Source: Desulfovibrio sp. JY (GTDB taxonomy: Bacteria; Desulfobacterota; Desulfovibrionia; Desulfovibrionales; Desulfovibrionaceae). From it: a DNA stretch of 64,000 bases. The notes below the pieces were generated by a model, which ran no database searches, was not told the origin of the DNA, and saw only the letters and a program-made list of their open reading frames with translations. The stretch spans positions 1,178,001 to 1,242,000 of the forward strand of contig CP082962.1 of assembly GCA_021730285.1 (NCBI GenBank). Direction: 5' to 3'. This document shows positions 1-10,800 of this stretch, in pieces. Position numbers and translations under genes: made by a program. Every line of letters begins with the position of its first letter. Position 1 is the stretch's first letter.

Positions 1-115
1 CATGACCAAGGATTTTCTGGACCGCTACGCCGCCCGGGTCGCTGCCATGCCCGGCTGGTGGCACGGTCTGGAGGATCATGTGTTTCCCCTGACGACGCGA
101 CACATCCGGGACTGA
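1..115 (+). CDS. 3' end of an unidentified protein
   Basis: Only the last 37 or so codons are present, read in the frame that starts at base 2 and stops with TGA at 113-115. The visible tail ends in DHVFPLTTRHIRD. It lies 25 bp before a family 2 glycosyltransferase on the same strand, so it was probably part of the same envelope-polysaccharide operon. The fragment is too short to assign a family, and I do not guess a function. Confidence 0.5.
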   Translation, partial: MTKDFLDRYAARVAAMPGWWHGLEDHVFPLTTRHIRD

Positions 116-140
116 GCCTCACCCGCCCCAAGGAATCGCT

Positions 141-983
141 ATGGATGAACAGCTGACCTTGTCCGTGGTCATCCCCGCCCACAACGAAGAGGGCAATATC
201 CGGGACACGGTGGCGGGTTTGCGCCGAGTGCTAACGCGCGAGGCCATCCCCTACGAGCTGGTGCTGGTCAACGACAACAGCACCGACGGCACGGGCGCGG
301 TGCTGGCCGCCCTGGCCGGGGAAGACCCGCATGTGGTCATCGTCCGCCGCGCGCCGCCGCGCGGTTTCGGCCGGGCCGTACGGGCCGGGCTGGAGCAGGC
401 CGGCGGCGACGTCATCGTCATCTGTATGGCCGACCAGTCCGACGACCCCGAGGACGTGGCCCGCTATTACCGCAAGATCGAGGAAGGCTACGACTGCGTG
501 TACGGCTCGCGGTTCATCCGGGGCTCGCACTGCTCGAACTATCCCCGGGTGAAGCTCGTGGCCAACAGGCTCGTCAATCGTATGCTCCAGCTCCTTTTCT
601 GGACGCGCTTCAACGACCTGACCAATTCCTTCAAGGCCTACCGCGCTGCCGTGATCCGCGACATCTGGCCGCTCAAGGCCTGCCACTTCAACATCACCAT
701 CGAGCTTTCGTTAAACGCCCTCATCCGCGACTACACCATCGCCCAGGTTCCCATTTCCTGGCAGGGCCGCACCTGGGGCAACTCCAACCTGCATTTAAGC
801 GAAATGGGCCGGCGGTACTTAAGCACCATGCTGCGGGCCTGGTTCGAAAAAAACCTCATCCTCGACGACCTGCTCGAGGAAAAGGTGGCCTGCCGGACCA
901 GGACCGCCGCCATGCGCGCGTCGCTGGAAGCGCGGGTGGAAAAGCTGGAACGTCGCCTGGCGGAGGTGGAAAAAGACGCATAA
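141..983 (+). CDS. Glycosyltransferase family 2 (polyprenyl-phosphate mannosyltransferase-like)
   Basis: A 280-residue GT-A glycosyltransferase. The N-terminus has the usual beta-strand/nucleotide-binding start (LSVVIPAHNEEGNI), followed by VLVNDNSTDGT and, near residue 95, a CMADQSDDP segment that would hold the acidic metal-binding residues. This pattern matches the dolichol-phosphate mannosyltransferase/DPM1 group, which moves a sugar from a nucleotide donor to a lipid carrier. There is no C-terminal membrane domain, so it is probably a peripheral cytoplasmic enzyme. The last 35 residues are charged and predicted helical (ARVEKLERRLAEVEKDA), possibly a coiled coil. An AAGGAA ribosome site precedes the ATG. 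It sits upstream of hldD and hldE, suggesting work on LPS or a glycan. The exact donor and acceptor are unknown. Confidence 0.85.
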   Translation: MDEQLTLSVVIPAHNEEGNIRDTVAGLRRVLTREAIPYELVLVNDNSTDGTGAVLAALAGEDPHVVIVRRAPPRGFGRAVRAGLEQAGGDVIVICMADQSDDPEDVARYYRKIEEGYDCVYGSRFIRGSHCSNYPRVKLVANRLVNRMLQLLFWTRFNDLTNSFKAYRAAVIRDIWPLKACHFNITIELSLNALIRDYTIAQVPISWQGRTWGNSNLHLSEMGRRYLSTMLRAWFEKNLILDDLLEEKVACRTRTAAMRASLEARVEKLERRLAEVEKDA

Positions 984-1113
984 CCCCGACGCGGCGCGCC
1001 CAAGCGCCCGCCTCCCCCGCCGATCCCCACCCCGCCGCCGGGACCAGGACTTGCCATGGTGCCGCGACGCCCCTACATTTCTTCAAATTTCCTGTCCGAC
1101 ACGGAGGCAGCCC

Positions 1114-2100
1114 ATGATCCTCATTACCGGCGCGGCCGGTTTCATCGGCTCCAACCTGGCCGCCGGCTTAAACGACCGGGGAATCACCGACCTCATCCTG
1201 TGCGACCGCCTGCGCAGCGGCGAGAAATGGAAGAACATCCGGGCCCGGGAGTTTGATGACCTGATCGCGCCCGAGGCCTTGTCGGCCTGGCTTTCGGGCC
1301 GACGGGGACAGCTTCGCGCCGTGTTCCACATGGGGGCCATCTCCGCGACCACCGTCACCGACGGCGACGCCGTGGCCCGGGAGAACCTGCGCTTTTCCAT
1401 AGACCTGCTCGACTGGTGCGCTTCTGCCGGCGTGCCGCTCATTTACGCCTCCTCGGCCGCCACTTACGGCGACGGGGCCCAGGGCTTCGACGACCGCTTC
1501 ACCCCGGAGGCCCTGGCCAAACTGACGCCGCTTAATCTCTACGCCTTCAGCAAGCACGCCTTCGACCGCATCGTCTGCCGCCGCAAGGTCGACGGCGGCC
1601 CTTTGCCGCCCCAGTGCGCGGGACTCAAATTCTTCAACGTCTTCGGCCCCAACGAATTCCACAAGGGCTCCATGCAAAGCGTGCTGACCAAGCTGTGGCC
1701 GGTTATCGCCGGCGGCGGCACGGTCAAGCTCTTCAAGTCCCACCACCCGGACTACCCCGACGGCGGGCAAAAGCGCGATTTCGTGTCCGTGCGCGACGCC
1801 GAACGGGTCATGCTCTGGCTCCTCGACCATCCCGAGGTCAGCGGACTTTTCAACGTGGGCACGGGCACGGCCCGGACATTCAAGGATTTCATCAGCGCCG
1901 GATTCGCCGCCGCCGGGCGCGCGCCGGCCATCGAATACGTGGATATGCCGCCGGAGATCCGCGACAAGTATCAGTATTTCACCGAGGCCCGCCTGGATCG
2001 ACTGCGCGCCGCCGGCTACGCCGACCCCATGACGCCCCTTGAAGAGGCCGTGGCCGACTACGTCAGGGGCTATCTCTCCCGCGAAAACCCCTACCGCTAG
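1114..2100 (+). CDS. hldD: ADP-L-glycero-D-manno-heptose 6-epimerase
   Basis: This 328-residue short-chain dehydrogenase/epimerase inverts C6 of ADP-D-glycero-D-manno-heptose to give the L,D-heptose used in the LPS inner core. The Rossmann motif GAAGFIG starts at residue 6, the catalytic region carries YASSAATYGDG, and YAFSK supplies the active-site Tyr (about residue 143) and Lys. The family hallmark FFNVFGPNEFHKGSMQSV is intact. The frame stays open upstream to 1051, but I choose ATG 1114 because GGAG lies 8 bp before it and the protein then begins directly with MILITGAAGF, as in characterised HldD. It is followed by hldE, the partner enzyme of the same pathway, so the two are probably co-transcribed. 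Confidence 0.94.
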   Translation: MILITGAAGFIGSNLAAGLNDRGITDLILCDRLRSGEKWKNIRAREFDDLIAPEALSAWLSGRRGQLRAVFHMGAISATTVTDGDAVARENLRFSIDLLDWCASAGVPLIYASSAATYGDGAQGFDDRFTPEALAKLTPLNLYAFSKHAFDRIVCRRKVDGGPLPPQCAGLKFFNVFGPNEFHKGSMQSVLTKLWPVIAGGGTVKLFKSHHPDYPDGGQKRDFVSVRDAERVMLWLLDHPEVSGLFNVGTGTARTFKDFISAGFAAAGRAPAIEYVDMPPEIRDKYQYFTEARLDRLRAAGYADPMTPLEEAVADYVRGYLSRENPYR

Positions 2101-2222
2101 TGGCGGGCCTACGGGAAAACAGGTACGGTTCCGCGAATTGAAAAACAAATCCGGCTTGTTGCGCAACGACCGGACCCCCAGGAAATGACCGCCGGCACAC
2201 GAGCCGCAAACCGGAGACCGTA

Positions 2223-3725
2223 ATGCTGGAAAGCCCCGACACGTATGCCCTCGCCGACCGCATCGCCCTGTGCGACAGTCTGGCGGACGCCCGGGTGCTG
2301 GTGGTCGGCGACCTCATGCTGGACCGCTTTGTGCGGGGCACGGTCAGCCGCATTTCGCCCGAAGCCCCCATCCCCATCCTGGCCATTGAGGACGAGGCCG
2401 CCATGCCTGGCGGCGCGGGCAACGTGGTGCGAAACCTGCGCGCCCTGGACGTGCATGTCTCCTGCGCCGGGGTGGTCGGCGACGACGCGGCCGGCCGGGA
2501 GCTGGACGGACTGTTGGCCGACCTGACCGGCGGCCAGGCGCGGCTTGTACCCGAGCCCGGCCGGCGCACCGCGGTCAAGACGCGCTACGTCTCCGGCTCG
2601 CACCATCTGCTGCGCACCGATTTCGAGACCGTGGCCCCGGTCACGGCCGCAAGCGAACAGGCGCTTGCCGACGCGGCCCTGGCCCTTCTCCCCGAAGCGA
2701 CGGCCGTCGTGGTGTCGGATTACGGCAAGGGCGGCGTGACGCCGGGTCTGCTGGCCACGCTCATTGCCGAGGCCGCCCGGCGCGAAATCCCGGTGGTGGT
2801 CGACCCCAAGGGCGTGGATTTCACCCGCTACCGGGGGGCCAGCGTCATCACCCCCAACAAGGCCGAGCTTGCGGCCGCGACCCGCGCCACGCTTGCCAAC
2901 GACGCCCAATACGCCCGCGCCGCCCGTACGCTCATCCTGACCCACGGCTTCGGCGCAATCTGCGTCACCCGCAGCGAGGAGGGCTTAAGCCTCTACCCCG
3001 CCCACGGACCGGCCACCCACATCCGGGCCGCCGGCCGGGAGGTCTACGACGTCTCGGGCGCGGGCGACACCGTGGCCGCCATCCTGGCCGCCGGGATCGC
3101 CGTGGGCGCGCCGCTCGGGCTGGCCGCCGCCCTGGCCAACATCGGCGCCGGCATCGTGGTCGGCAAGGTGGGCACGGCCGTGGCCCATCCCGACGAATTG
3201 CGCCTGGCCGTGCTGCGCCAATCCGGCGAGGACGCGGGCCAAAAGGAACTTTCCCGCGAACGGGCGGCCGAAATGGCCGATCTGTGGCGACGGCTGGGCC
3301 TGACCGTCGGCTTCACCAACGGCTGCTTCGACCTGCTCCATCCCGGCCATGCCGCCATGCTCGACGGCGCGCGCCGGGAATGCGACCGGCTCATCGTGGG
3401 GCTCAATTCCGACGCGTCGGTGCGCCGGCTCAAGGGGCCCACCCGCCCCGTCCAGGACGAGGCGGCCCGGGCGCGCATGCTGGCCTCGCTGGCCTCGGTG
3501 GACGCGGTGGTCATCTTCGACGAGGACACGCCGCTGGAGCTCATCAAGGCCGTGCGGCCGGACATGCTGGCCAAGGGCGGCGATTATACCCTGGAAACCG
3601 TGGTCGGGGCCGATGTCGTCGCGAGCTACGGCGGCCGGGTGGTGCTCGTGCCGCTGACCCCGGATCGCAGCACCACCGGCCTTATCCGCCGCATCTCGGA
3701 CGCCTCCCGGAGCGCCCCCGGCTAG
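2223..3725 (+). CDS. hldE: Bifunctional heptose-7-phosphate kinase / heptose-1-phosphate adenylyltransferase
   Basis: A 500-residue fusion that performs two steps of ADP-heptose synthesis in the cytoplasm. The N-terminal ribokinase-like half (about residues 15-335) shows VLVVGDLMLDRFVRG, PGGAGNVVRNL and the catalytic DVSGAGDTV anion-hole motif. The C-terminal nucleotidyltransferase half begins at FTNGCFDLLHPGHA (about residue 365), whose HPGH is the HxGH nucleotide-binding signature, and ends with the family motif TPDRSTTGLI. Its length is slightly above the usual 475-490. The start ATG has GGAG 6-7 bp upstream. It lies 122 bp after hldD; together they supply ADP-L-heptose for LPS core. Confidence 0.95.
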   Translation: MLESPDTYALADRIALCDSLADARVLVVGDLMLDRFVRGTVSRISPEAPIPILAIEDEAAMPGGAGNVVRNLRALDVHVSCAGVVGDDAAGRELDGLLADLTGGQARLVPEPGRRTAVKTRYVSGSHHLLRTDFETVAPVTAASEQALADAALALLPEATAVVVSDYGKGGVTPGLLATLIAEAARREIPVVVDPKGVDFTRYRGASVITPNKAELAAATRATLANDAQYARAARTLILTHGFGAICVTRSEEGLSLYPAHGPATHIRAAGREVYDVSGAGDTVAAILAAGIAVGAPLGLAAALANIGAGIVVGKVGTAVAHPDELRLAVLRQSGEDAGQKELSRERAAEMADLWRRLGLTVGFTNGCFDLLHPGHAAMLDGARRECDRLIVGLNSDASVRRLKGPTRPVQDEAARARMLASLASVDAVVIFDEDTPLELIKAVRPDMLAKGGDYTLETVVGADVVASYGGRVVLVPLTPDRSTTGLIRRISDASRSAPG

Positions 3726-3788
3726 GCGGGCGCCAAACAATCCCAAGCCCGGAAAACACCCGAAACACGGCTTTGCCCGGATGCCCCC

Positions 3789-5387
3789 ATGCCCACACTG
3801 ACGCTTTTCTCCCCCACCCCGCCGGACCTGTCCGCTTTCGGCGTCAGGAGCCTGCAAGCCAGTCTCAAGGCCGCCGGCCACACCGTGCGCCTCGTCCTTT
3901 TTCCGGGAAGCATCGGCCTGCTCCAGGAGGACGGCTCCTTCGTCTACCGCTACCCGAACCACATCGTGGACGCGGCCCTTGAACTGGCCGCCGGTTCGGA
4001 CCTGGTCGGCGTGTCCTTTTTCACCAACTACTTCGACCGGGCCGCGCAGCTCACCAAAGCCGTCAAGGATCGCCTGGGCCTGCCGGTCATCTGGGGCGGC
4101 ATCCACGCCACCATCCGGCCCGAAGAGGCCCTGGAGCACGCGGATTTCGTCTGTCGGGGCGAAGGCGAGACGGCCCTGGACGAACTGCTGGCCGCCCTGG
4201 CTTCGGGCGAGGCCACGGACGCCATCCCCGGGGTGTGGACCCGGCGGGACGGGCGCATCGTGGACAACGGCCTGCGCCCGCTTATCGCCGACCTCGACGC
4301 GCTGCCTTTTTTCGATTTCACGGGCGTTGACCAGTATGTGCACGCTCCCGAGGCCGACCGCATCATCCCCCTTTCCGCCGACGTCCTGGCCCATGCCCTG
4401 CCCCGGGTGCCCTATCGGGGCGGCCGGCTCCTTCGCGTCTACCGCACCATGACCGACCGGGGCTGCCCGCACGGCTGCGCCTATTGCAACGTGCCTACGG
4501 TCAAGGCGCTTTTCGCCGGCGGCGGCATCCCCTATTTTCGCAACAGAAGCGTGGCCCATGTCATGGCCGAACTGCGTGAGATCACGGCGCGCTATCCCTT
4601 CATCGAGGGCATCCAGCTTTTCGACGACACCTTTTTTTCCCGCAAAATGGATTGGCTGACGGCCTTTGCCGCCTCCTACAAAAAGGACATCGGCCTGCCC
4701 CTTTTCTGCCAGGCCTCGCCCACGACCCTTGCCGCGGACAAGCTCGATCTGCTCATCGACGCCGGGCTGTGCTATGTGGAGATGGGCATCCAGTCGGGCA
4801 GCCCCAAGATCAAAAAACTTTTTCGCCGGTCCGAATCCGAGGACAAGGTCCTGGCCGGGGCGCGGCTGCTCCATGAACGGCGGGGCAAGCTGCTGACGCC
4901 GGACTATCACGTCATCATCGACTCGCCCTGGGAGACCGAGGAGGACCTCCTCGACACCGTGCGGCTCCTGGCCAAACTCCCCAAGCCCTTCGGCCTGGCC
5001 ATCGCCAGCCTGGTCTATTTTCCGGAAACCGAACTGTACCGGCTGGCCAAGGCCGAGGGACGCATCCACAACGAGGAAACGGAAATCTACCGCCGGCCGT
5101 TCTACATCCCGCCCCGGCGCAACTACCCGTCGTTTCTGCTCTATCTGCTCACCTTCCAGCATATCCCGAGCTGGGTGTACGCGGCGCTTCTCTCGCCGCG
5201 CCTGACGGCCTTTTTCTCCAGGCACAACCCGACCCGGCTCTACAAGCTCGCCTATGTGGCCGGCGAAGGCATGCGGCTTGCGGCCAAGGGCGCGGCGGCG
5301 CTTGCCGGCGGCGACATCGCGCGCATCACCGGCTATTTCAAACGGCTCGTCCTGCACGATCCCGTCGTCGCCGGCAGGAAGGGGTAA
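3789..5387 (+). CDS. B12-binding domain radical SAM protein
   Basis: A 532-residue radical SAM enzyme with an N-terminal cobalamin-binding-type domain (about residues 1-150), a radical SAM domain with the cluster motif CPHGCAYC (Cys226, Cys230, Cys233) and an SAM-contact stretch EMGIQSGS near residue 330. The N-terminal domain lacks an obvious DxHxxG motif, as in many members of this large class, so cobalamin may bind base-off without a lower His ligand, or not at all. Such proteins usually methylate or rearrange unreactive carbons of lipids, sugars or natural products. The position after hldDE hints at an envelope lipid or LPS substrate, but this is inference. The ribosome site is weak. A composite hairpin element follows its stop. 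Confidence 0.85.
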   Translation: MPTLTLFSPTPPDLSAFGVRSLQASLKAAGHTVRLVLFPGSIGLLQEDGSFVYRYPNHIVDAALELAAGSDLVGVSFFTNYFDRAAQLTKAVKDRLGLPVIWGGIHATIRPEEALEHADFVCRGEGETALDELLAALASGEATDAIPGVWTRRDGRIVDNGLRPLIADLDALPFFDFTGVDQYVHAPEADRIIPLSADVLAHALPRVPYRGGRLLRVYRTMTDRGCPHGCAYCNVPTVKALFAGGGIPYFRNRSVAHVMAELREITARYPFIEGIQLFDDTFFSRKMDWLTAFAASYKKDIGLPLFCQASPTTLAADKLDLLIDAGLCYVEMGIQSGSPKIKKLFRRSESEDKVLAGARLLHERRGKLLTPDYHVIIDSPWETEEDLLDTVRLLAKLPKPFGLAIASLVYFPETELYRLAKAEGRIHNEETEIYRRPFYIPPRRNYPSFLLYLLTFQHIPSWVYAALLSPRLTAFFSRHNPTRLYKLAYVAGEGMRLAAKGAAALAGGDIARITGYFKRLVLHDPVVAGRKG

Positions 5388-5413
5388 ATGGGGGAAGAGG
5401 TGGAAGAAGAAGT

Positions 5414-5513
5414 GCGAGAGGGGGACCCTTTTTGAAAAAAGTGTCCCCCTCTCGCGCTCTCCCCTCCCCAAAACCTTTAACGGTTACAGGTTGTAACCGG
5501 TAAAAGTCGTTTG
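5414..5513 (+). repeat. Composite intergenic hairpin element, copy A (truncated)
   Basis: A 20-bp-arm hairpin (5414-5455, one internal mismatch) of the GCGAGAGGGGGACCC type is followed by GCTCTCCCCTCCCC and a core containing CGGTTACA/TGTAACCG arms (about 5480-5500). Compared with copies D and E it lacks the second GGGGGAAACCTTT hairpin. It lies 26 bp downstream of the radical SAM stop codon and probably terminates that transcript. The rest of the gap up to 5934 shows nothing I can assign apart from the chemoreceptor ribosome site. Confidence 0.75.
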
Positions 5514-5934
5514 AATGCCTGGGGATTCCTTCCGTAGCCGAGAGCTTGCCGACGGCTTTTTCACACAAGCCAGCCCGACGCTTCCTCCCCCTTCCAACCT
5601 GGCCGCGCGGCGCGGAAATTAAGCTGCAGCGGCATCATTTCGCCATTGAATGCATTTACATGGAACGCACGCGGCGGGCGGGACGTTTCCAGCACGCGAC
5701 GCCGCGATTGCCCCCGTGAAAGCGCCGAGGATGCGGCGGCGCTTCGCCGGCCCCGGGCTTGCCGTAGCGCTTTGCAACATTCCCGAACCGGCAAAGACAC
5801 AGGGCGACGTTCAGGCAAGCCTTGACAGACGCGCGTCACACACTCCAGAGGTCTTGTACCGGAAGATGTCTCTCCGGCTGACGCGCAGGCGGCGGACCAT
5901 GCGCGCATCGACCATCAACCAGGAGGATAGCAGC

Positions 5935-7839
5935 ATGCGGTGGTTTCATGACATGCGAATCGCAACGAAGTTGATCGGTTCCTTCTTCCTGATATCCCTA
6001 ATCGTCGCGGTGGTCGGACTGCTCGGCCTGCACAATATGTGGCGAATCAGCGAAATGGCCGAAGTCATGTATCAACGGGAATTGCTCGGGGTCGCGGCCA
6101 TCAAGCAGGCCAACGTCTACCTGGTGTATGCCGACCGGGCCACGAAAAACCTTATCCTGTCCACATCCGGCGACGAGCGGGCCAAGCTCGTCGAACGCAT
6201 CGAGCATTACAAGAAACAGTTCAAGGAACAGGTCGCCGTGGCCCGTCCGCTGTTTGTCTCCAAGGAAGGACAGGCCATGCTGGCGCGGCTCGATGCGACC
6301 TGGGACGCCCTGGTGCCGGTGTGGGAGCAGATCGTGGACGCCACCAAGAAAGAGGCGCTCGAGGTCGACCGGGCTTCGGTGACCCTTTCCATGGGGGCCG
6401 GCCGGGACAAGGTCCGGGCCATGGACACGCTCATGGGCGAACTTGTCCACAACAAGGAATCCAACGCCAAAAACCATGCCCAGGAAACGGCCGACCTCTA
6501 TGCGGAAAGCCGGCTCACCCTCGGCATTGTCATCGCCGCGGCCGTGCTGCTGGGAATAATCCTCGGCGTCAGCATCTCCCGGGGCATTTCCAGGCCGCTC
6601 AACGCCTGCGTGGACTTCGCCCAGGGGCTTGCCCGGGGTGATCTGGGGAGCACGCTCGATGTCCAACGCGCCGACGAGGTGGGACAGGTCTGCCAGGCCC
6701 TGCGCGACGTGGCCAAGGCCGAAAGCGAGGTGACCGGGGCCGTCTCCCGCATGGCCCAGGGCGACTTGCAGGTGACCGTGGCGCCGCGTTGCGAGGCCGA
6801 TGTGCTTTTGCGCTCGCTTTCCGGGCTCATCACGGCCGAACGCCATGTGGCCGACCTGGCCAGCAAAATGGCCGCCGGCGACCTGGACCTCCAGGTGAAG
6901 ATCCGTTCCGAAAACGACGCGCTCATGCGGTCGCTCGGCAACATGGTGGAGCGGCTGACCGACATCGTGCGCGAGGTCCAAAGCGGCGCCGAGAACATGG
7001 CCTCCGGCGCCGAGCAGCTCAGCGCCTCGTCCGAATCCCTGTCCCAGGGCGCCTCGGAGCAGGCCGCCTCCGTGGAGGAAAGCTCCTCCTCCATGGAACA
7101 GATCAGCGGTTCCATCATGCGCAACGCCGACAACGCCCGCCAGACCGAATCCCTTGCCGACAAGGCCGGACAGGACGCCAGGGAATCCGGGCAGGCCATG
7201 GTCGACACCGTGGCGGCCATGCGCCAGATCGCCACCAAGATCTCCATCATCGAGGAAATCGCCCGCCAGACCGACCTGCTCGCCCTAAACGCCGCCGTGG
7301 AAGCGGCCCGGGCCGGGGATCACGGCCGGGGATTCGCCGTGGTGGCCTCCGAGGTCAGGAAGCTCGCCGAACGCAGCCAGTCCGCCGCGGCCGAGATCAA
7401 CACCCTGTCGGCCTCGAGCCTGGATGTGGCCGAACGGGCCGGCCGGCTCCTGGAAAAGCTCGTGCCGGATATCCTCAAGACCTCCGACCTGGTGCAGGAA
7501 ATCGCCGCCGCCTCCCAGGAGCAAAGCCTCGGCGCGACCCAGGTCAACAAGGCGCTGCAACAACTCGACCAGGTCGTGCAGCAAAACGCCTCCGCCTCCG
7601 AAGAGCTGGCCTCCACCGCCGAGGAGCTTTCCTCGCAAGCCGAACAACTCGTCAGCACGGTGGGCTTTTTCCAGTTGGCGGGGCAGGCCGCGCCCCAAAA
7701 CCGCCTGGCGCGCGGGAAAGACAGGAAACGCCTGCCGGCGGGCAGAGGCGAACCGGCTCCCAAGCCGTCGGTCCGGGGCGCGTCGATCGTCCTCGCCGGC
7801 GAGGCCATGGCCGACGAGGCCCTGTTCGAACATTTCTAA
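5935..7839 (+). CDS. Methyl-accepting chemotaxis protein with 4-helix-bundle sensor
   Basis: A 634-residue chemoreceptor. It has an N-terminal membrane segment (about residues 12-33), a periplasmic four-helix-bundle sensor (about 35-190) and a second membrane helix (about 195-218). A HAMP domain and a HAMP-like linker follow, then a long cytoplasmic coiled coil with the signalling tip [20 protein letters not shown]. The frame is open from 5650, but ATG 5935 is chosen because AGGAGG lies 9-10 bp upstream and the membrane helix then starts at the usual place. The last residues, LFEHF, resemble the aromatic-x-x-aromatic CheR/CheB tethering pentapeptide on some receptors. The ligand is unknown. 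No che genes are adjacent. Confidence 0.93.
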   Translation: MRWFHDMRIATKLIGSFFLISLIVAVVGLLGLHNMWRISEMAEVMYQRELLGVAAIKQANVYLVYADRATKNLILSTSGDERAKLVERIEHYKKQFKEQVAVARPLFVSKEGQAMLARLDATWDALVPVWEQIVDATKKEALEVDRASVTLSMGAGRDKVRAMDTLMGELVHNKESNAKNHAQETADLYAESRLTLGIVIAAAVLLGIILGVSISRGISRPLNACVDFAQGLARGDLGSTLDVQRADEVGQVCQALRDVAKAESEVTGAVSRMAQGDLQVTVAPRCEADVLLRSLSGLITAERHVADLASKMAAGDLDLQVKIRSENDALMRSLGNMVERLTDIVREVQSGAENMASGAEQLSASSESLSQGASEQAASVEESSSSMEQISGSIMRNADNARQTESLADKAGQDARESGQAMVDTVAAMRQIATKISIIEEIARQTDLLALNAAVEAARAGDHGRGFAVVASEVRKLAERSQSAAAEINTLSASSLDVAERAGRLLEKLVPDILKTSDLVQEIAAASQEQSLGATQVNKALQQLDQVVQQNASASEELASTAEELSSQAEQLVSTVGFFQLAGQAAPQNRLARGKDRKRLPAGRGEPAPKPSVRGASIVLAGEAMADEALFEHF

Positions 7840-7893
7840 CCGCAACGCCTTCGACGTCAGGCGAGGCCCGCCGGCGCGCCGCACAAAAGCGCG

Positions 7894-10800
7894 TCAGCGG
7901 GCCGTGCGCCGGGCGTCGAGGTAGTACATGACCGGCACCACCATGCGGGAAAAGATGGTGGCCGCCACCTCGCCGGCCATAAGCGATATGGCCAGCCCCT
8001 GGAAAATGGGGTCGAACAGGATCACGAAGGCCCCGCCCACCACGCTGATGGCGGTGAGTAACATGGGCCGAAAGCGCACCGCCCCGGCCTCCTCCACCGC
8101 CCGCTCCAGGGTCTCCCCCTGCCCTCGGCGCATCTCTATAAAATCCACAAGGATAATGGAGTTGCGCACAACGATGCCCGCCCCGGCGATAAACCCGATC
8201 ATGGACGTGGCCGTGAAAAAGGCCCCGGCCAGGGCATGGGCCGGGATGATGCCTATTAGCGACAGTGGGATGGGGGCCATGATGGCAATCGGCGTGGTGT
8301 AGGAGCCGAACCAGCCCACGGTCAGGATGTAGATGAGCACCATGACCACGGCAAAGGCGATGCCCATGTCGCGGAAGACCTCGTAGGTGATCTGCCACTC
8401 GCCGTCCCATTTCATGCTGTAGTCGGCGGTCTGGGCCGGCATGGACGTCCAGAGGATGGGAAGCGCCGCCTTGGACACGGTCTGCCAGGCCCCCTTGCCC
8501 GTCTCCCCGAGCTTTTCCAGGGTCGCGTTGACCTTGTTCATGGCGTAGATGGGGCTTTCCTCGCGCCCGGCCACGTCGCCCGTGACGTAGATCACGGGAA
8601 GCAGGTTCTTGTGGTAGATCTGGCTCGGCTCCTCGTGCTCGGCGATGGAGGCGATCTGCCCCAGCGACACCATGCGGTCGCCCTCGCCGCGCACGGCGAT
8701 GGCGCCCATGTCCCGGGCGTCGGCCCGGTCCTTGAGCGGCAGGCGCACCACGATGGGCGCGTCCTCCCGGGCCAGCTCGTCGTGCATGAGCCCGGCCACG
8801 GTGCCGGCGATGGAGGCCGTGACGTCGGAAAGCGCCCGGTCCGGGTCGATGCCGGCGGCCTGGGCCTTGTCGCGCTCCACGCGGATGACGCGCTCGGGCC
8901 GGGGATCGTCCACGTACCAGTCCACGTCCACCACGTCCGGGGTCTTTTTCATGATGTCGCGGACTTGCCTGGCCACGGCCAGCCGGCCCGCGTCTGTCGG
9001 GCCGTAGATCTCGGCCACCAGCGTCTGGATGACGGGCGGTCCGGGCGGCAGCTCCACCACCTTGATTTTGGCCCCGTATTTGGCGGCGATGGGCGAAAGC
9101 GCCCGGCGCACCTCCTTGGCGATGGGATGGCTTTGCACCGAACGCTCGGACTTGGGCAGCAGGTTGACGGCGAGTTCGGCCTCGTTTTGGCCGCTTCGCA
9201 GGTAGTAGTGGCGGATCAGCCCGTTGAAGGTCATGGGCGCGGCCGTGCCGGCAAAGAGCGTGGCCCCGGTGACGTCCGGACGCTTGAGCACCACGGAGGC
9301 CAGCTCCCGGCACACGGCCGTGGTCTCCTCCAGGGTCGTGCCGCGCGGCATGTCCACCACCACGGAAAATTCGCTCTTGTTGTCAAAGGGCAGCATCTTG
9401 ACCAGCACGCGCTTGGCCGGGAACAGCGAGCAGGCCCCGACGAAAAGAAGTCCCACCAGCCCCAGGAAGCCCCAGCGCCAGACCGGACGCTTGAGGAGGC
9501 GGTCCATGAGCCAGAGATAAGCCCGAGTTCCGATATCGTCCGGAATATCGCCATGGACCTTGGCCCCCTCGGGTTCGGGGCGAAGCACCCGCTTGGCCGT
9601 CCAGGGGGTGACGCAAAAGGCCACCACCATGGAGAAAAGCATGGCGACGGACGCGCCCACGGGCATGGGCCGCATGTAGGGACCCATGAGCCCGCCCACG
9701 TAGGCCATGGGCGCGATGGCGGCGATGACCGTGAAGGTGGCGAGGACCAGCGGCGCGCGCACTTCGCTGACCGCCTCGACGATGACGTCGGAAAGCTTCT
9801 TTCCCCGTGAGCCCGGAAGCCCCAGGTGGCGCACGATGTTTTCCACGTCCACGATGGGGTCGTCGACCAGGATGCCGATGCAGAAAATGAGCGCGAAGAG
9901 CGTCACGCGGTTGAGCGTGTAGCCCATGAGCCAGTAAGTGGCGAGCGTAATGGCCAGGGTCACGGGCACGGCCACCATGACCACAAGGCTGGCTCGAAGC
10001 CCCAGGAAAAGCGCCACCACGCCCCCGACCGTGACGGCGGCCAGGATGAGATGCTCCAGCAGCTCGTCCACCTTGGCCTTGGCCGTCTCGCCCGAGTTGC
10101 GGGTGACGGTAAGATTGACATCGGCCGGCAAGACGTAGCCGCGAAGGCCGTTTATGCGCTTAAGCGCCTCGTCGGCGATCCTGGTGGCGTTCTCGCCGGC
10201 CCGCTTGGCCACGGACAGCGTCACGGCCGGATAGGCCGCGCCCGTGGCTTCGCCTTCTTTGACCAGCCCATGCCCCGGCAGGAAAAACACGTAATCGGCC
10301 GGCTCGTCGAAGCCGTCCCGGATCGTGGCCACGTCGGCCAGGTAGACCGGCCGGCCGTTCTTGATCGCCACCACCGCCCGGGACAGTTCCTTTTGGGTGC
10401 GAAAAAAGTTGTCCAGCCGGATGGAGACCGCCCTGCCGGACTGGAAGGCGTCGCCGATGGTCTGCCCCTTGTTTTGCAGGCCGATGGCGTCGATCACGCT
10501 CACCATGTCCAGGCCCTGCCCCCGCAGACGGTCGGGGTCGGGCTCGACCATGACCGTGCGCTTGCGCCCGCCGGTGACGGTGGTCTCGGCCACGCCCGGA
10601 ATGCGGCGCACCTCCTCGTTGACCGCGCCCGCCATGACGCGCAGTTGGCGCGCATCGTAGGGGCCGCCCCACAAGGCGACGGTCAGCACCGGCACGTCGT
10701 CCACGGAATGGGGTTTTAAAATCGGCCGGGAGCAGCCGGGCGGTATCCAGTCGAGATGCTGGTAGAGCTTGGTGTAGGCGGCAACCAGGCTTTTTTCCGT

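Noticed and set aside
2985-5471. A very long minus-strand open frame (828 codons) opposite hldE and the radical SAM gene
   Set aside because: It is a shadow frame from strong GC bias at third codon positions. The two plus-strand genes have complete family motifs and ribosome sites; this frame has none.
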